DNA of 64,000 nt from the NCBI RefSeq assembly GCF_017581965.1, contig NZ_JAGEVF010000001.1, positions 372,001 to 436,000 on the forward strand, read 5' to 3'. The notes under the pieces were generated by a model that searched no databases, was not told where the DNA came from, and worked only from the letters and a program-made list of their open reading frames with translations. The translations under genes and the position numbers were made by a program. The DNA comes from Winogradskyella pelagia (GTDB taxonomy: Bacteria > Bacteroidota > Bacteroidia > Flavobacteriales > Flavobacteriaceae). Shown here one piece after another: positions 57,102 to 64,000 of the stretch (its first letter is position 1; every line of letters starts with the position of its first letter).

Positions 57102-57866
57102 ATTATAACAGATACACATACCCACTTATATTCTGAAGCTTTCGATGAGGATCGGGATGCAATGATTAAAAGAGCTATAGATAAAGGGATAAAGCGATTT
57201 TTTGTACCTGCTATAGACTCCACCTATACTGAAGGTATGCTGCAGTTAGAGAGAGACTATCCAGAATATATTTATCTTATGATGGGTTTACATCCTACGC
57301 ATGTTAAGACCAATTACAAGAAAGAGTTATCACATGTAGAGGAAATGCTCGGTAAGCATAAATTTTATGCTGTAGGAGAGATTGGTATCGATTTATATTG
57401 GGATACTTCAACTTTAGATTACCAGAAAGAGGCTTTCAAATATCAAATACGGTTAGCGAAAAAACACAAGTTGCCAATAGTAATTCATTGTAGAGATGCC
57501 TTTGATGAAATATTTGACGTTCTAGAAGAGGAGCGTGCGGATGATTTGTATGGTATCTTCCACTGTTTTACAGGGACGATTGAACAGGCTAAACGCGCTA
57601 TTGGATTTAATATGAAGCTTGGTATTGGTGGCGTAGTAACTTTTAAAAATGGTAAAATAGACCAGTATGTAAACCAAATTGATATAAGCCACATTGTGTT
57701 GGAGACAGATTCACCCTATTTAGCACCTAGGCCTTATAGAGGTAAACGTAACGAAAGCGCCTATATATATAAGGTGTTAGAAAAATTGTCCGAACTTTAT
57801 AATTTAAGTACTACCGAGATAGCTCAAATCACAACTAAGAATTCAAAGCAAATATTTGGCATATAA
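57099..57866 (+). CDS. TatD family metal-dependent hydrolase
   Basis: The 255-residue TIM-barrel nuclease has the metal ligands in TDTHTHL (His7, His9), E in GEIGIDLYWD and further His in PIVIHCRDA and FHCFTG, and D in LETDSPYLAPRPYRG. TatD proteins are 3'-5' DNA exonucleases active on damaged DNA. It starts 48 nt from the divergent retropepsin gene and is 7 nt before the asparaginase gene. Confidence 0.93.
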   Translation: MIITDTHTHLYSEAFDEDRDAMIKRAIDKGIKRFFVPAIDSTYTEGMLQLERDYPEYIYLMMGLHPTHVKTNYKKELSHVEEMLGKHKFYAVGEIGIDLYWDTSTLDYQKEAFKYQIRLAKKHKLPIVIHCRDAFDEIFDVLEEERADDLYGIFHCFTGTIEQAKRAIGFNMKLGIGGVVTFKNGKIDQYVNQIDISHIVLETDSPYLAPRPYRGKRNESAYIYKVLEKLSELYNLSTTEIAQITTKNSKQIFGI

Positions 57867-57873
57867 TTAAACT

Positions 57874-58899
57874 ATGAGCAATCCCAAGATTTTATTGATT
57901 TACACTGGAGGCACTATCGGCATGATGAAAGATGCCGATACGGGTGCTTTAAAGGCCTTTGATTTTGATAGTATATTACAACGCATTCCTGAGTTGAGAC
58001 TTTTGGATTGTGAAATTTCCACAATGTCTTTCGATAATCCTATCGATTCCTCTAACATGAACCCAACCTATTGGGCTGATATCGCTAATATCATTCATTT
58101 TAATTACGAGTATTATGATGGTTTTGTTGTATTGCATGGAAGTGATACTATGAGTTATTCTGCATCAGCCCTAAGTTTTATGCTAGAGAATCTAGAAAAG
58201 CCTGTAGTTTTTACGGGTTCTCAACTGCCAATAGGTGATTTAAGAACCGACGCCAAAGAAAATTTAATTACATCCATCCAGATGGCTTCACTTCAAAAGG
58301 ATGGAAAACCAGTAATTAGAGAGGTGTGCCTTTATTTTGAATATAAGTTATATCGTGGTAACAGAACGACTAAAATCAATGCGGAACATTTTGAAGCTTT
58401 TGCATCCCCTAATTACCCAACTCTTGCAGAATCTGGCGTACACCTTAAGGTGAATTATGAATTTCTGCGACGCGAAAAATTCAAGGCAGAATTAATTGTA
58501 AGAACAGCCATGGATACCGATATTGGAATTCTTAAACTATTTCCAGGCATGTCAGAACATATTCTAGAAGCAGTTTTCGAGAAACAACTGCTTAAAGGGC
58601 TTATATTAGAAACCTATGGGGCAGGTAATGCCACAACTGAAAAATGGTTTATTAACTTATTAAAAAACGCTATTGATAATGGGTTGTATATCATTAATGT
58701 AACTCAATGTACTGCGGGTAGTGTTAACATGGGGCAATATGAAACGAGCTCACAATTAAAGTCTATTGGAGTTATTTCTGGTAAGGATATGACTACAGAG
58801 GCGGCCGTTACTAAATTAATGTATCTGCTGGGCTACGGATTAGAACCTTCAGAATTTAAACATTACTTTGAAAAATCACTTCGTGGAGAAATGGCTTAA
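57874..58899 (+). CDS. ansA: Type I L-asparaginase
   Basis: The 341-residue cytoplasmic enzyme hydrolyses asparagine to aspartate and ammonia. The two conserved Thr motifs are YTGGTIGMM at about 10 and HGSDTMSYSA at about 89. It lacks a signal peptide, so it is the type I form. It is co-directional with tatD (7-nt gap). Confidence 0.93.
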   Translation: MSNPKILLIYTGGTIGMMKDADTGALKAFDFDSILQRIPELRLLDCEISTMSFDNPIDSSNMNPTYWADIANIIHFNYEYYDGFVVLHGSDTMSYSASALSFMLENLEKPVVFTGSQLPIGDLRTDAKENLITSIQMASLQKDGKPVIREVCLYFEYKLYRGNRTTKINAEHFEAFASPNYPTLAESGVHLKVNYEFLRREKFKAELIVRTAMDTDIGILKLFPGMSEHILEAVFEKQLLKGLILETYGAGNATTEKWFINLLKNAIDNGLYIINVTQCTAGSVNMGQYETSSQLKSIGVISGKDMTTEAAVTKLMYLLGYGLEPSEFKHYFEKSLRGEMA

Positions 58900-58974
58900 A
58901 ATTAACGACGTAAATTTTAGAGTTTAAAGTTTTTTTCGTTATTTCACGACCTGTTAATTTGAAATAGGCTATTC

Positions 58975-59062
58975 AGAGAGGTGGCCGAGTGGTCGAAGGC
59001 GCACGCCTGGAAAGTGTGTATACCTCAAAAGGGTATCGAGGGTTCGAATCCCTTCCTCTCTG
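58975..59062 (+). tRNA. tRNA-Ser (GGA)
   Basis: The acceptor stem is AGAGAGG/CCTCTCT with discriminator G. The anticodon arm CACGC-CTGGAAA-GTGTG gives GGA, the long variable arm is a class II hallmark, and the T arm has TTCGAAT. CCA not encoded. Confidence 0.97.
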
Positions 59063-59136
59063 CTTTTATTTTAAGTTTCAGTAATATATTTTTTTTATCT
59101 TTAACACTTTAACTAATAAAATTAAGATTAAGAACA

Positions 59137-59901
59137 ATGAAAAGATTATTTTCTATCCTTGCCGTTACGTGTTTAATGGCTTTCGGAACTGTTAGTGCCA
59201 ACGCAACGACATATGCTTCTGCAACGGCAACCGTAACCACTATAGTTCAAGACGATGCGGCAGCAGAAGACTTAGGCTTTCATCAAGAATTAAAAAAGCG
59301 TTTTATTGAAGGAGGTCCTGGATTTATGGGGATTGTACTGTTATGTTTAATTCTTGGTTTAGCTATTGCTATAGAGAGAATTATCTTTTTGAATCTGTCT
59401 ACGACCAATACAAAAAAATTAACTCAGAATGTTGAAGACGCTTTGGCATCTGGAGGTATTGAAGCCGCTAAGGAAGTATGTAGAAATACAAAAGGGCCGG
59501 TCGCTTCAATTTTCTATCAAGGTTTAGATAGAGCAGATGAAGATATTGACGCTGCGGAAAAGGCGGTAGTCGCTTACGGCGGTGTTCAAATGGGCCAATT
59601 AGAGAAAAATGTTTCTTGGATTTCATTATTTATTGCCTTGGCACCGATGCTTGGTTTCATGGGTACGGTAATTGGTATGATTCAAGCATTCGATAAAATT
59701 GAAGCTGCTGGCGATATGCAACCTTCTTTAGTTGCAGGTGGTATTAAAGTAGCACTTTTAACAACAGTATTTGGTCTTATTGTGGCTATTATTCTTCAAA
59801 TTTTCTACAACTACATCATCGCTAAAATCGATAGCATTGTAAATGATATGGAAGATGCTTCTATCACATTGATGGATTTATTAGTAAGACACAAAAAATA
59901 A
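59137..59901 (+). CDS. exbB: MotA/TolQ/ExbB proton channel protein
   Basis: The 254-residue inner membrane subunit uses the proton gradient to drive TonB or a Tol-like system. It has an N-terminal signal-like segment, three helices and the conserved block WISLFIALAPMLGFMGTVIGMI (key PMLGFMGTVIGMI). The long loop before this block is typical. The next genes follow at 20-, 7- and 12-nt gaps in one operon. It can serve the TonB receptor at 28458-31277, among others. Confidence 0.9.
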   Translation: MKRLFSILAVTCLMAFGTVSANATTYASATATVTTIVQDDAAAEDLGFHQELKKRFIEGGPGFMGIVLLCLILGLAIAIERIIFLNLSTTNTKKLTQNVEDALASGGIEAAKEVCRNTKGPVASIFYQGLDRADEDIDAAEKAVVAYGGVQMGQLEKNVSWISLFIALAPMLGFMGTVIGMIQAFDKIEAAGDMQPSLVAGGIKVALLTTVFGLIVAIILQIFYNYIIAKIDSIVNDMEDASITLMDLLVRHKK

Positions 59902-59920
59902 TTAAAAGACCAAACAAATT

Positions 59921-60370
59921 ATGTTACACAAAATATTAAAAATTGTTGCAGCAATTCTTAGTGTCCTGGGCATAGTCTTCCTTGGAAGAATAATTGCACG
60001 AGGTGACGATGAAATAAAAGCTGCGGCACTTGCAGGAGATACGGCTATCGTTGACCCTATTGCCATTGTGGCTTACATAACATTAGGTCTTGTCCTTTTA
60101 TTTGTTGTGGTTTTTGTAGTTAAAAACTTATTTACCAATACAGCAGGACTTAAAAACACATTAATAGGGGTAGGAGCTTTTGTAGCTGTACTTATTATAT
60201 CGTACATGCTATCTGGCGGTGATCCAATGCAATATAAAATGCAAGATGGATTTGCCACAGAGGGGCAATCTCAGTTAGTAGGGGCTGGTTTAACAGCATT
60301 CTATATATTAATCATCGTTGCTGCGGTGGCAATGATTTTTTCAGGAGTTAAAAAAGTAATTAGTAAATAA
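59921..60370 (+). CDS. Membrane protein of the ExbB-ExbD operon
   Basis: The 149-residue protein has four hydrophobic helices (for example ILKIVAAILSVLGIVFLGRI, IVAYITLGLVLLFVVVFVV) and no charged domain. No family is recognised. Its position between ExbB and the first ExbD suggests it is part of, or assists, the complex. Confidence 0.7.
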   Translation: MLHKILKIVAAILSVLGIVFLGRIIARGDDEIKAAALAGDTAIVDPIAIVAYITLGLVLLFVVVFVVKNLFTNTAGLKNTLIGVGAFVAVLIISYMLSGGDPMQYKMQDGFATEGQSQLVGAGLTAFYILIIVAAVAMIFSGVKKVISK

Positions 60371-60376
60371 GGATTT

Positions 60377-60991
60377 ATGGCAAAAAGAGCAGCACCAGAG
60401 GTAAATGCAGGTTCAATGGCTGATATTGCTTTCTTATTGCTTATCTTTTTCTTGGTTACAACCACGATTGAAAAGGATAAGGGGATATTAAGAAGTTTGC
60501 CTCCTATTGACGACTCTGAGACTGAGCCACCAATTATTAAGCAGAAAAATCTTTTTACCGTTCTCATCAATAGAAACAATCAACTTTTGGTTGAAGATGA
60601 GCAAATGGAACTTAAAGATTTAAGACAAGCTGCGATAGATTTTCTAGATAATGGTGGAGGTGAAAATGCAGACGGAGAAAAATGTGATTATTGTAGAGGT
60701 GAGCGAGATCCATCATCTTCGGATCACCCTGACAAGGCTATTATTTCAATGAAGCACGATCGCGAAACGTCTTATGAACAGTACATAGAAGTGCAGAACG
60801 AGCTCGTAGCGGCTTATAACATCTTAAGAGAAAGAGAAGCACAACGTCTTTATAACAGAAGTTTCGAATCCATGTTAGCGGAAAAGGAAAAGAATCAGTT
60901 TAAAAAGGACGATAAATTAAATGAGCAAATAGAGACCATAAAAAAGATGTTCCCTATGAAGCTCTCTGAAGCAGAACCAGATAAAAATTAA
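60377..60991 (+). CDS. exbD: ExbD/TolR family protein, long form
   Basis: The 204-residue protein has the ExbD anchor (NAGSMADIAFLLLIFFLVTTTIE) with the Asp of the proton path in SMADIAFLLL. The periplasmic domain is longer than usual and has a CDYC pair in GEKCDYCRGERD (about 97-100) followed by a charged helical segment, not seen in E. coli ExbD. The neighbouring second ExbD lacks it. Confidence 0.85.
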   Translation: MAKRAAPEVNAGSMADIAFLLLIFFLVTTTIEKDKGILRSLPPIDDSETEPPIIKQKNLFTVLINRNNQLLVEDEQMELKDLRQAAIDFLDNGGGENADGEKCDYCRGERDPSSSDHPDKAIISMKHDRETSYEQYIEVQNELVAAYNILREREAQRLYNRSFESMLAEKEKNQFKKDDKLNEQIETIKKMFPMKLSEAEPDKN

Positions 60992-61002
60992 AAGTAACGC
61001 AT

Positions 61003-61467
61003 ATGTCTAAGTTTAAGAACAAGAAACAAGGGGATTTGCCTGCAATTTCAACGGCATCCTTACCAGATATTGTATTTATGTTGCTTTTCTTTTTTATGGT
61101 GGCAACAGTGATGAGAGATAGCTCTCTAATGATTGAGAATATATTGCCGAGCGCAGATCAAGTTGAAAAACTGAAAAAGGATAGAACAACCTTCATCTAT
61201 GCAGGTAAGCCAAGTAGCCAATACAAACAATTTGGTGAAGAGCCTCGAATTCAAATCAACGACCAGTTTGTTGGTATTGAGGATATAATGCCAGCTGTTT
61301 TACAGGCACAATCAGAGTTAAATGAAGAGCTACAGAGTAAAATAGTAGTGGGGCTAAAGGTAGATAAAGAAACCCATGCTGGATTAATTTCTGATATAAA
61401 GCAAGAACTACGTAAAGCAAATACGCTAAAGGTAATGTATATTACTAACGCGCGAGCGGAACAGTAA
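61003..61467 (+). CDS. exbD: ExbD/TolR family protein, short form
   Basis: The 154-residue protein has the same anchor pattern (STASLPDIVFMLLFFFMVATVM) with Asp in SLPDIVFMLLF. It would form a heteromer with the first ExbD. A hairpin with T-tract at 61491-61523 ends the operon. Confidence 0.88.
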   Translation: MSKFKNKKQGDLPAISTASLPDIVFMLLFFFMVATVMRDSSLMIENILPSADQVEKLKKDRTTFIYAGKPSSQYKQFGEEPRIQINDQFVGIEDIMPAVLQAQSELNEELQSKIVVGLKVDKETHAGLISDIKQELRKANTLKVMYITNARAEQ

Positions 61468-61490
61468 GTTCTAAATGCTTAATTTTATAC

Positions 61491-61523
61491 AAAGCGCTTT
61501 GATAAGAATCAAGGCGCTTTTTT
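61491..61523 (+). terminator. Terminator of the ExbB-ExbD operon
   Basis: AAAGCGC and GCGCTTT with inner TTGAT/ATCAA form a strong stem, then a T-tract. Confidence 0.8.
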
Positions 61524-61548
61524 TATGTGCAATCCTCTAAAGATTTTG

Positions 61549-61563
61549 TAGCTTTATTCTATG
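61549..61563 (+). promoter_or_regulatory. TAGCTTTA-N4-ATG start of the PorT-like gene
   Basis: TAGCTTTA, a variant of TAnnTTTG, is 4 nt before the ATG at 61561, the same spacing as in the TATTTTTG starts. Confidence 0.4.
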
Positions 61564-62259
61564 AAGTATTTAATTGTTTTATTTGCCTGTATTATCAGTT
61601 GGAATGGGCTCTCGCAGACCAACTCAGAGAAAGATAAGGAAGAAATGTATAGGGACTATAGAGAAGATCAATTTTATTTTGCTATAACTTATAATCTATT
61701 AAATAATAAAGCCGGATTAATTTCACAAACTGGTTTTTCCCCTGGCTTTCACTTAGGGTTTATTAGAGATATGCCAATTAATAAACGACGTAATTTGGCT
61801 ATCGGATTAGGAATAGGTCTATCTGCAAATTCTTATAATCAAAATCTATCTATACTAGAGAATAACAGTACTGTTGAATTTACGGTTTTAGATGATCGCC
61901 AATTTGATATCACTAAAAATCGATTTTCTACTTTTTTAATTGAAGTACCAATAGAATTTAGATGGCGTACTTCTACGGCAACAGAGTATAGCTTCTGGAG
62001 AATTTATACAGGTATGAAATTTGGCTATATGTTCTATAACACAACAGTATTAGAGAGTACTGCAGGTAATGAGCGATTGAGAAATTTAGATGTATTTAAT
62101 CGGTTTCAATATGGAATAACTTTCAGTGCGGGATTAAACACATGGAATGTTCATTTCTATTATAATTTAGCGCCTTTGTTTAGCAATAATTCTCAATTGA
62201 ATGGAGGGTCTATTGATTTATCAGCATTTAAAATAGGTCTGATTTTTTATATATTATAA
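61561..62259 (+). CDS. PorT-family outer membrane beta-barrel protein
   Basis: The 232-residue protein has a signal peptide (MKYLIVLFACIISWNGLSQ) and alternating strands ending in an aromatic C-terminus (FKIGLIFYIL). It resembles the outer membrane PorT/OMP_b-brl families. PorT is part of T9SS; this assignment is likely but not proven. It follows the ExbB-ExbD terminator and so is probably separately transcribed. Confidence 0.75.
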   Translation: MKYLIVLFACIISWNGLSQTNSEKDKEEMYRDYREDQFYFAITYNLLNNKAGLISQTGFSPGFHLGFIRDMPINKRRNLAIGLGIGLSANSYNQNLSILENNSTVEFTVLDDRQFDITKNRFSTFLIEVPIEFRWRTSTATEYSFWRIYTGMKFGYMFYNTTVLESTAGNERLRNLDVFNRFQYGITFSAGLNTWNVHFYYNLAPLFSNNSQLNGGSIDLSAFKIGLIFYIL

Positions 62260-62862
62260 CCAATAATTGACAAATACCAGCTGAGGGAATAATCCTGTAA
62301 ACAAACCTATTAAAAGTTCTCGATTGGTGTGTGCCTTAAGGTGTAGTCTAGAAGTGGCAATAGCACCAAGAATAATCATCATTAAAGCGATAGTACCATT
62401 AATATTTATTTTGTAATGAATTCCTATAGCTACTGCAAACATAAAAAAACCTGATGCTGCAATCATATGAATACTTGCTTTAATCTTAAAGGCAGCTAAT
62501 ATAAAACAAGCTAATGTTGAGCATAGAATGCCTAAAAAGAAATAATATAACTCCAAAATCTCGTTTGGAGGCATTACCCTGATAAGTATAAGGGTTACAA
62601 TAATGCAATTGATTAGTAACGGAATAAGCCGTTCCTTTGTTTTTTTAAGGTAAATAGTTTCTACTTTATTTATGGTTTTTAGTAAAAAGAATAATAAGAC
62701 AGGAAGAATAATGGTGAGAATCACAATAGAAAAAACCTTAGCCTTCATAACAGATTCTGGGATAAACCGTGGTGTTTTTGAAAAGTAAAATAGCACACCT
62801 AAGAGGGGCATAATAAGTGGATGGAAAACAAATGAAATACTTTTTAATATAAAATCCTTCAT
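62254..62862 (-). CDS. PAP2-like integral membrane protein
   Basis: The 202-residue protein has six hydrophobic segments. Near the end SRLHLKAHTNRE resembles the SRx5Hx3D motif of PAP2 phosphatases, with Glu for Asp. The middle HMIAASGFF may be a degenerate PSGH motif, and the first PAP2 motif is not clear. It could be a divergent lipid phosphatase or a family of the same fold with no activity. It overlaps the end of the PorT-like gene by 6 bp, convergent. Confidence 0.65.
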   Translation of the reverse strand: MKDFILKSISFVFHPLIMPLLGVLFYFSKTPRFIPESVMKAKVFSIVILTIILPVLLFFLLKTINKVETIYLKKTKERLIPLLINCIIVTLILIRVMPPNEILELYYFFLGILCSTLACFILAAFKIKASIHMIAASGFFMFAVAIGIHYKININGTIALMMIILGAIATSRLHLKAHTNRELLIGLFTGLFPQLVFVNYWL

Positions 62863-62872
62863 TAGTTTAAGC

Positions 62873-64000
62873 TTAAATTTTCTTTCTTAAACGAGCCACA
62901 GGTATATCTAACTGCTCTCTATACTTAGCGACAGTTCTTCTCGCGATAGGATATCCTTTTTCCTTTAGAATTTTTGACAGCGCATCGTCAGTGAGTGGCT
63001 TTTTTTTGTTTTCTTCCTCGATAACGGTCTCTAGTATTTTTTTGATTTCTCTCGTTGAAACTTCTTCCCCTTGATCGTTTGTCATAGACTCTGAAAAGAA
63101 TTCTTTAATTAATTTGGTACCATAGGGCGTATCAACATATTTGCTGTTAGCAACTCGAGAAATGGTAGAAACATCCATGTCTATTTCGTCAGCGATATCT
63201 TTTAATATCATTGGGCGCAATTTACGCTCATCACCTGATAAAAAGTATTCTTTTTGGTAGTTCATAATAGCGCTCATTGTAACAAATAAGGTTTGCTGTC
63301 GTTGTTTAACAGCCTCTATAAACCATTTAGCAGCATCTAACTTTTGTTTGATGAAAAGAACTGCATCCTTTTGTGCCTTAGATTTATTTTTACTGTTCTT
63401 ATAGCCTTTAAGCATATTGTTGTATTCTCTAGATACATGTAGCTCTGGAGCATTTCTTCCGTTGAGCGTAAGTTCTAACTCACCTTCTACAATTTTAATA
63501 GCAAAATCTGGCACAATGTGTTCAACAATTCGGTTATTACCAGCATAGGAGCCTCCAGGCTTAGGATTTAAACGCTCAATTTCTTCTATAGCATCTCTGA
63601 GTTGGCTTTCGTCGATATTGAATTTTTGCATCAATTTTTTGTAATGCTTTTTGGTAAATTGCTCAAAGGCTTTATCAATGATTAAACTGGCTAATTCTAC
63701 ATCTGGGCTTTTGGGTTTTCTGTGTAATTGAATACTCAAACATTCTTGTAGGTCTCTTGCAGCTACACCAGGTGGGTCTAATTGCTGTACAATTTTTAGG
63801 ACTTTTTCGATTTCCTCTTCATTAGTATACACATTTTGAGTAAATGCTAAGTCGTCTGTAATATCAGATAAGGATCGTCTTATATATCCACTGTCATCGA
63901 CACTTCCCACTAAAAAGCTAGCAATTTCCTCTTCTAGCTCATTCAGTCTAAAGGTATTGAGCTGATTTACTAAGTGCTGAGTAAATGTGGTGCCCGAAGC
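62873..64000 (-). CDS. rpoN: RNA polymerase sigma-54 factor (partial, N-terminus beyond right edge)
   Basis: The frame runs through the right edge (visible part about 375 residues). The core-binding domain occupies the visible first half, and the C-terminus shows the RpoN box ARRTVAKYRE and the DNA-binding HTH STISRVANSKYVDT. The N-terminal enhancer-binding region I lies outside the window. It is followed on the strand by the PAP2-like gene after 10 nt. Confidence 0.95.
   Translation of the reverse strand, partial: ASGTTFTQHLVNQLNTFRLNELEEEIASFLVGSVDDSGYIRRSLSDITDDLAFTQNVYTNEEEIEKVLKIVQQLDPPGVAARDLQECLSIQLHRKPKSPDVELASLIIDKAFEQFTKKHYKKLMQKFNIDESQLRDAIEEIERLNPKPGGSYAGNNRIVEHIVPDFAIKIVEGELELTLNGRNAPELHVSREYNNMLKGYKNSKNKSKAQKDAVLFIKQKLDAAKWFIEAVKQRQQTLFVTMSAIMNYQKEYFLSGDERKLRPMILKDIADEIDMDVSTISRVANSKYVDTPYGTKLIKEFFSESMTNDQGEEVSTREIKKILETVIEEENKKKPLTDDALSKILKEKGYPIARRTVAKYREQLDIPVARLRKKI

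Noticed and set aside
1..64000. CRISPR arrays, insertion sequences, prophage or polysaccharide-utilisation (SusCD) loci
   Set aside because: I saw no regular repeat-spacer arrays, transposases, integrases, phage genes or SusD-like genes.

Overview
The window is AT-rich chromosomal DNA from a member of the Bacteroidota, almost certainly a marine-type Flavobacteriaceae; the genus cannot be fixed from the sequence alone. Evidence for this is: two secreted proteases ending in type IX secretion (T9SS) C-terminal sorting domains, a CarboxypepD-reg/TonB-dependent receptor, promoters of the Bacteroidota type (TAnnTTTG), an ExbB-ExbD-ExbD cluster beside a PorT-type protein, and Ctc-type L25. The left edge cuts a TPR protein and the right edge cuts rpoN. 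I see no prophage, insertion sequence, CRISPR array or secondary-metabolite cluster; most of the window is core genome.

Layout. 1-4.8 kb (minus): TPR protein, a 22-codon micro-ORF, serS, an HTTM membrane protein and ribF. 4.9-8.8 kb: a large T9SS metzincin protease. 8.9-11.5 kb: pth, rplY and prs (minus), then tRNA-Leu(CAA). 11.7-16.6 kb: HupE-like protein, dCMP deaminase, S41 protease, a half-size FAD protein, MarC and DUF3109. 16.9-20.6 kb: nrdB and nrdA. 20.6-22.3 kb: DUF6503-like protein and an OmpA lipoprotein. 22.4-31.3 kb: a phosphate block (Na/Pi cotransporter, PiT, YwqK-like protein, beta-helix lipoprotein, TonB receptor) with 11-nt tandem repeats upstream that look like Pho boxes. 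31.5-34.9 kb: dgt, a 56-residue membrane peptide and dxs. 35-38.5 kb: T9SS M36 protease, tadA and csp. 38.6-42.4 kb: a CLC protein and aspS. 42.5-49.3 kb: a tetR-tolC-adaptor-RND efflux operon. 49.4-55.4 kb: polyprenyl synthetase, a barrel protein, sucA and sucB. 55.4-57.1 kb: an orphan NarL/LuxR response regulator, a retropepsin-like protein and a compact non-coding region. 57.1-64 kb: TatD, asparaginase, tRNA-Ser(GGA), the ExbB/ExbD cluster, a PorT-like protein, a PAP2-like membrane protein and rpoN.

The two signals most worth pursuing are regulatory. First, just downstream of the response regulator are two tandem units, each made of an 18-nt TACGTAG/CTACGTA palindrome, exactly 26 nt, the octamer TTTACAGT and an intrinsic terminator. 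They look like two response-regulator-controlled small RNAs, an arrangement comparable to GacA/Rsm systems. Second, five perfectly phased 11-nt repeats precede the YwqK-like gene and run into a TAnnTTTG element, which is good evidence for a Bacteroidota Pho box; weaker versions lie near the other phosphate-block genes. A further pattern is TATTTTTG placed exactly 4 nt before the start codon of several genes, suggesting leaderless transcripts; it also moves the dxs start to an internal GTG.
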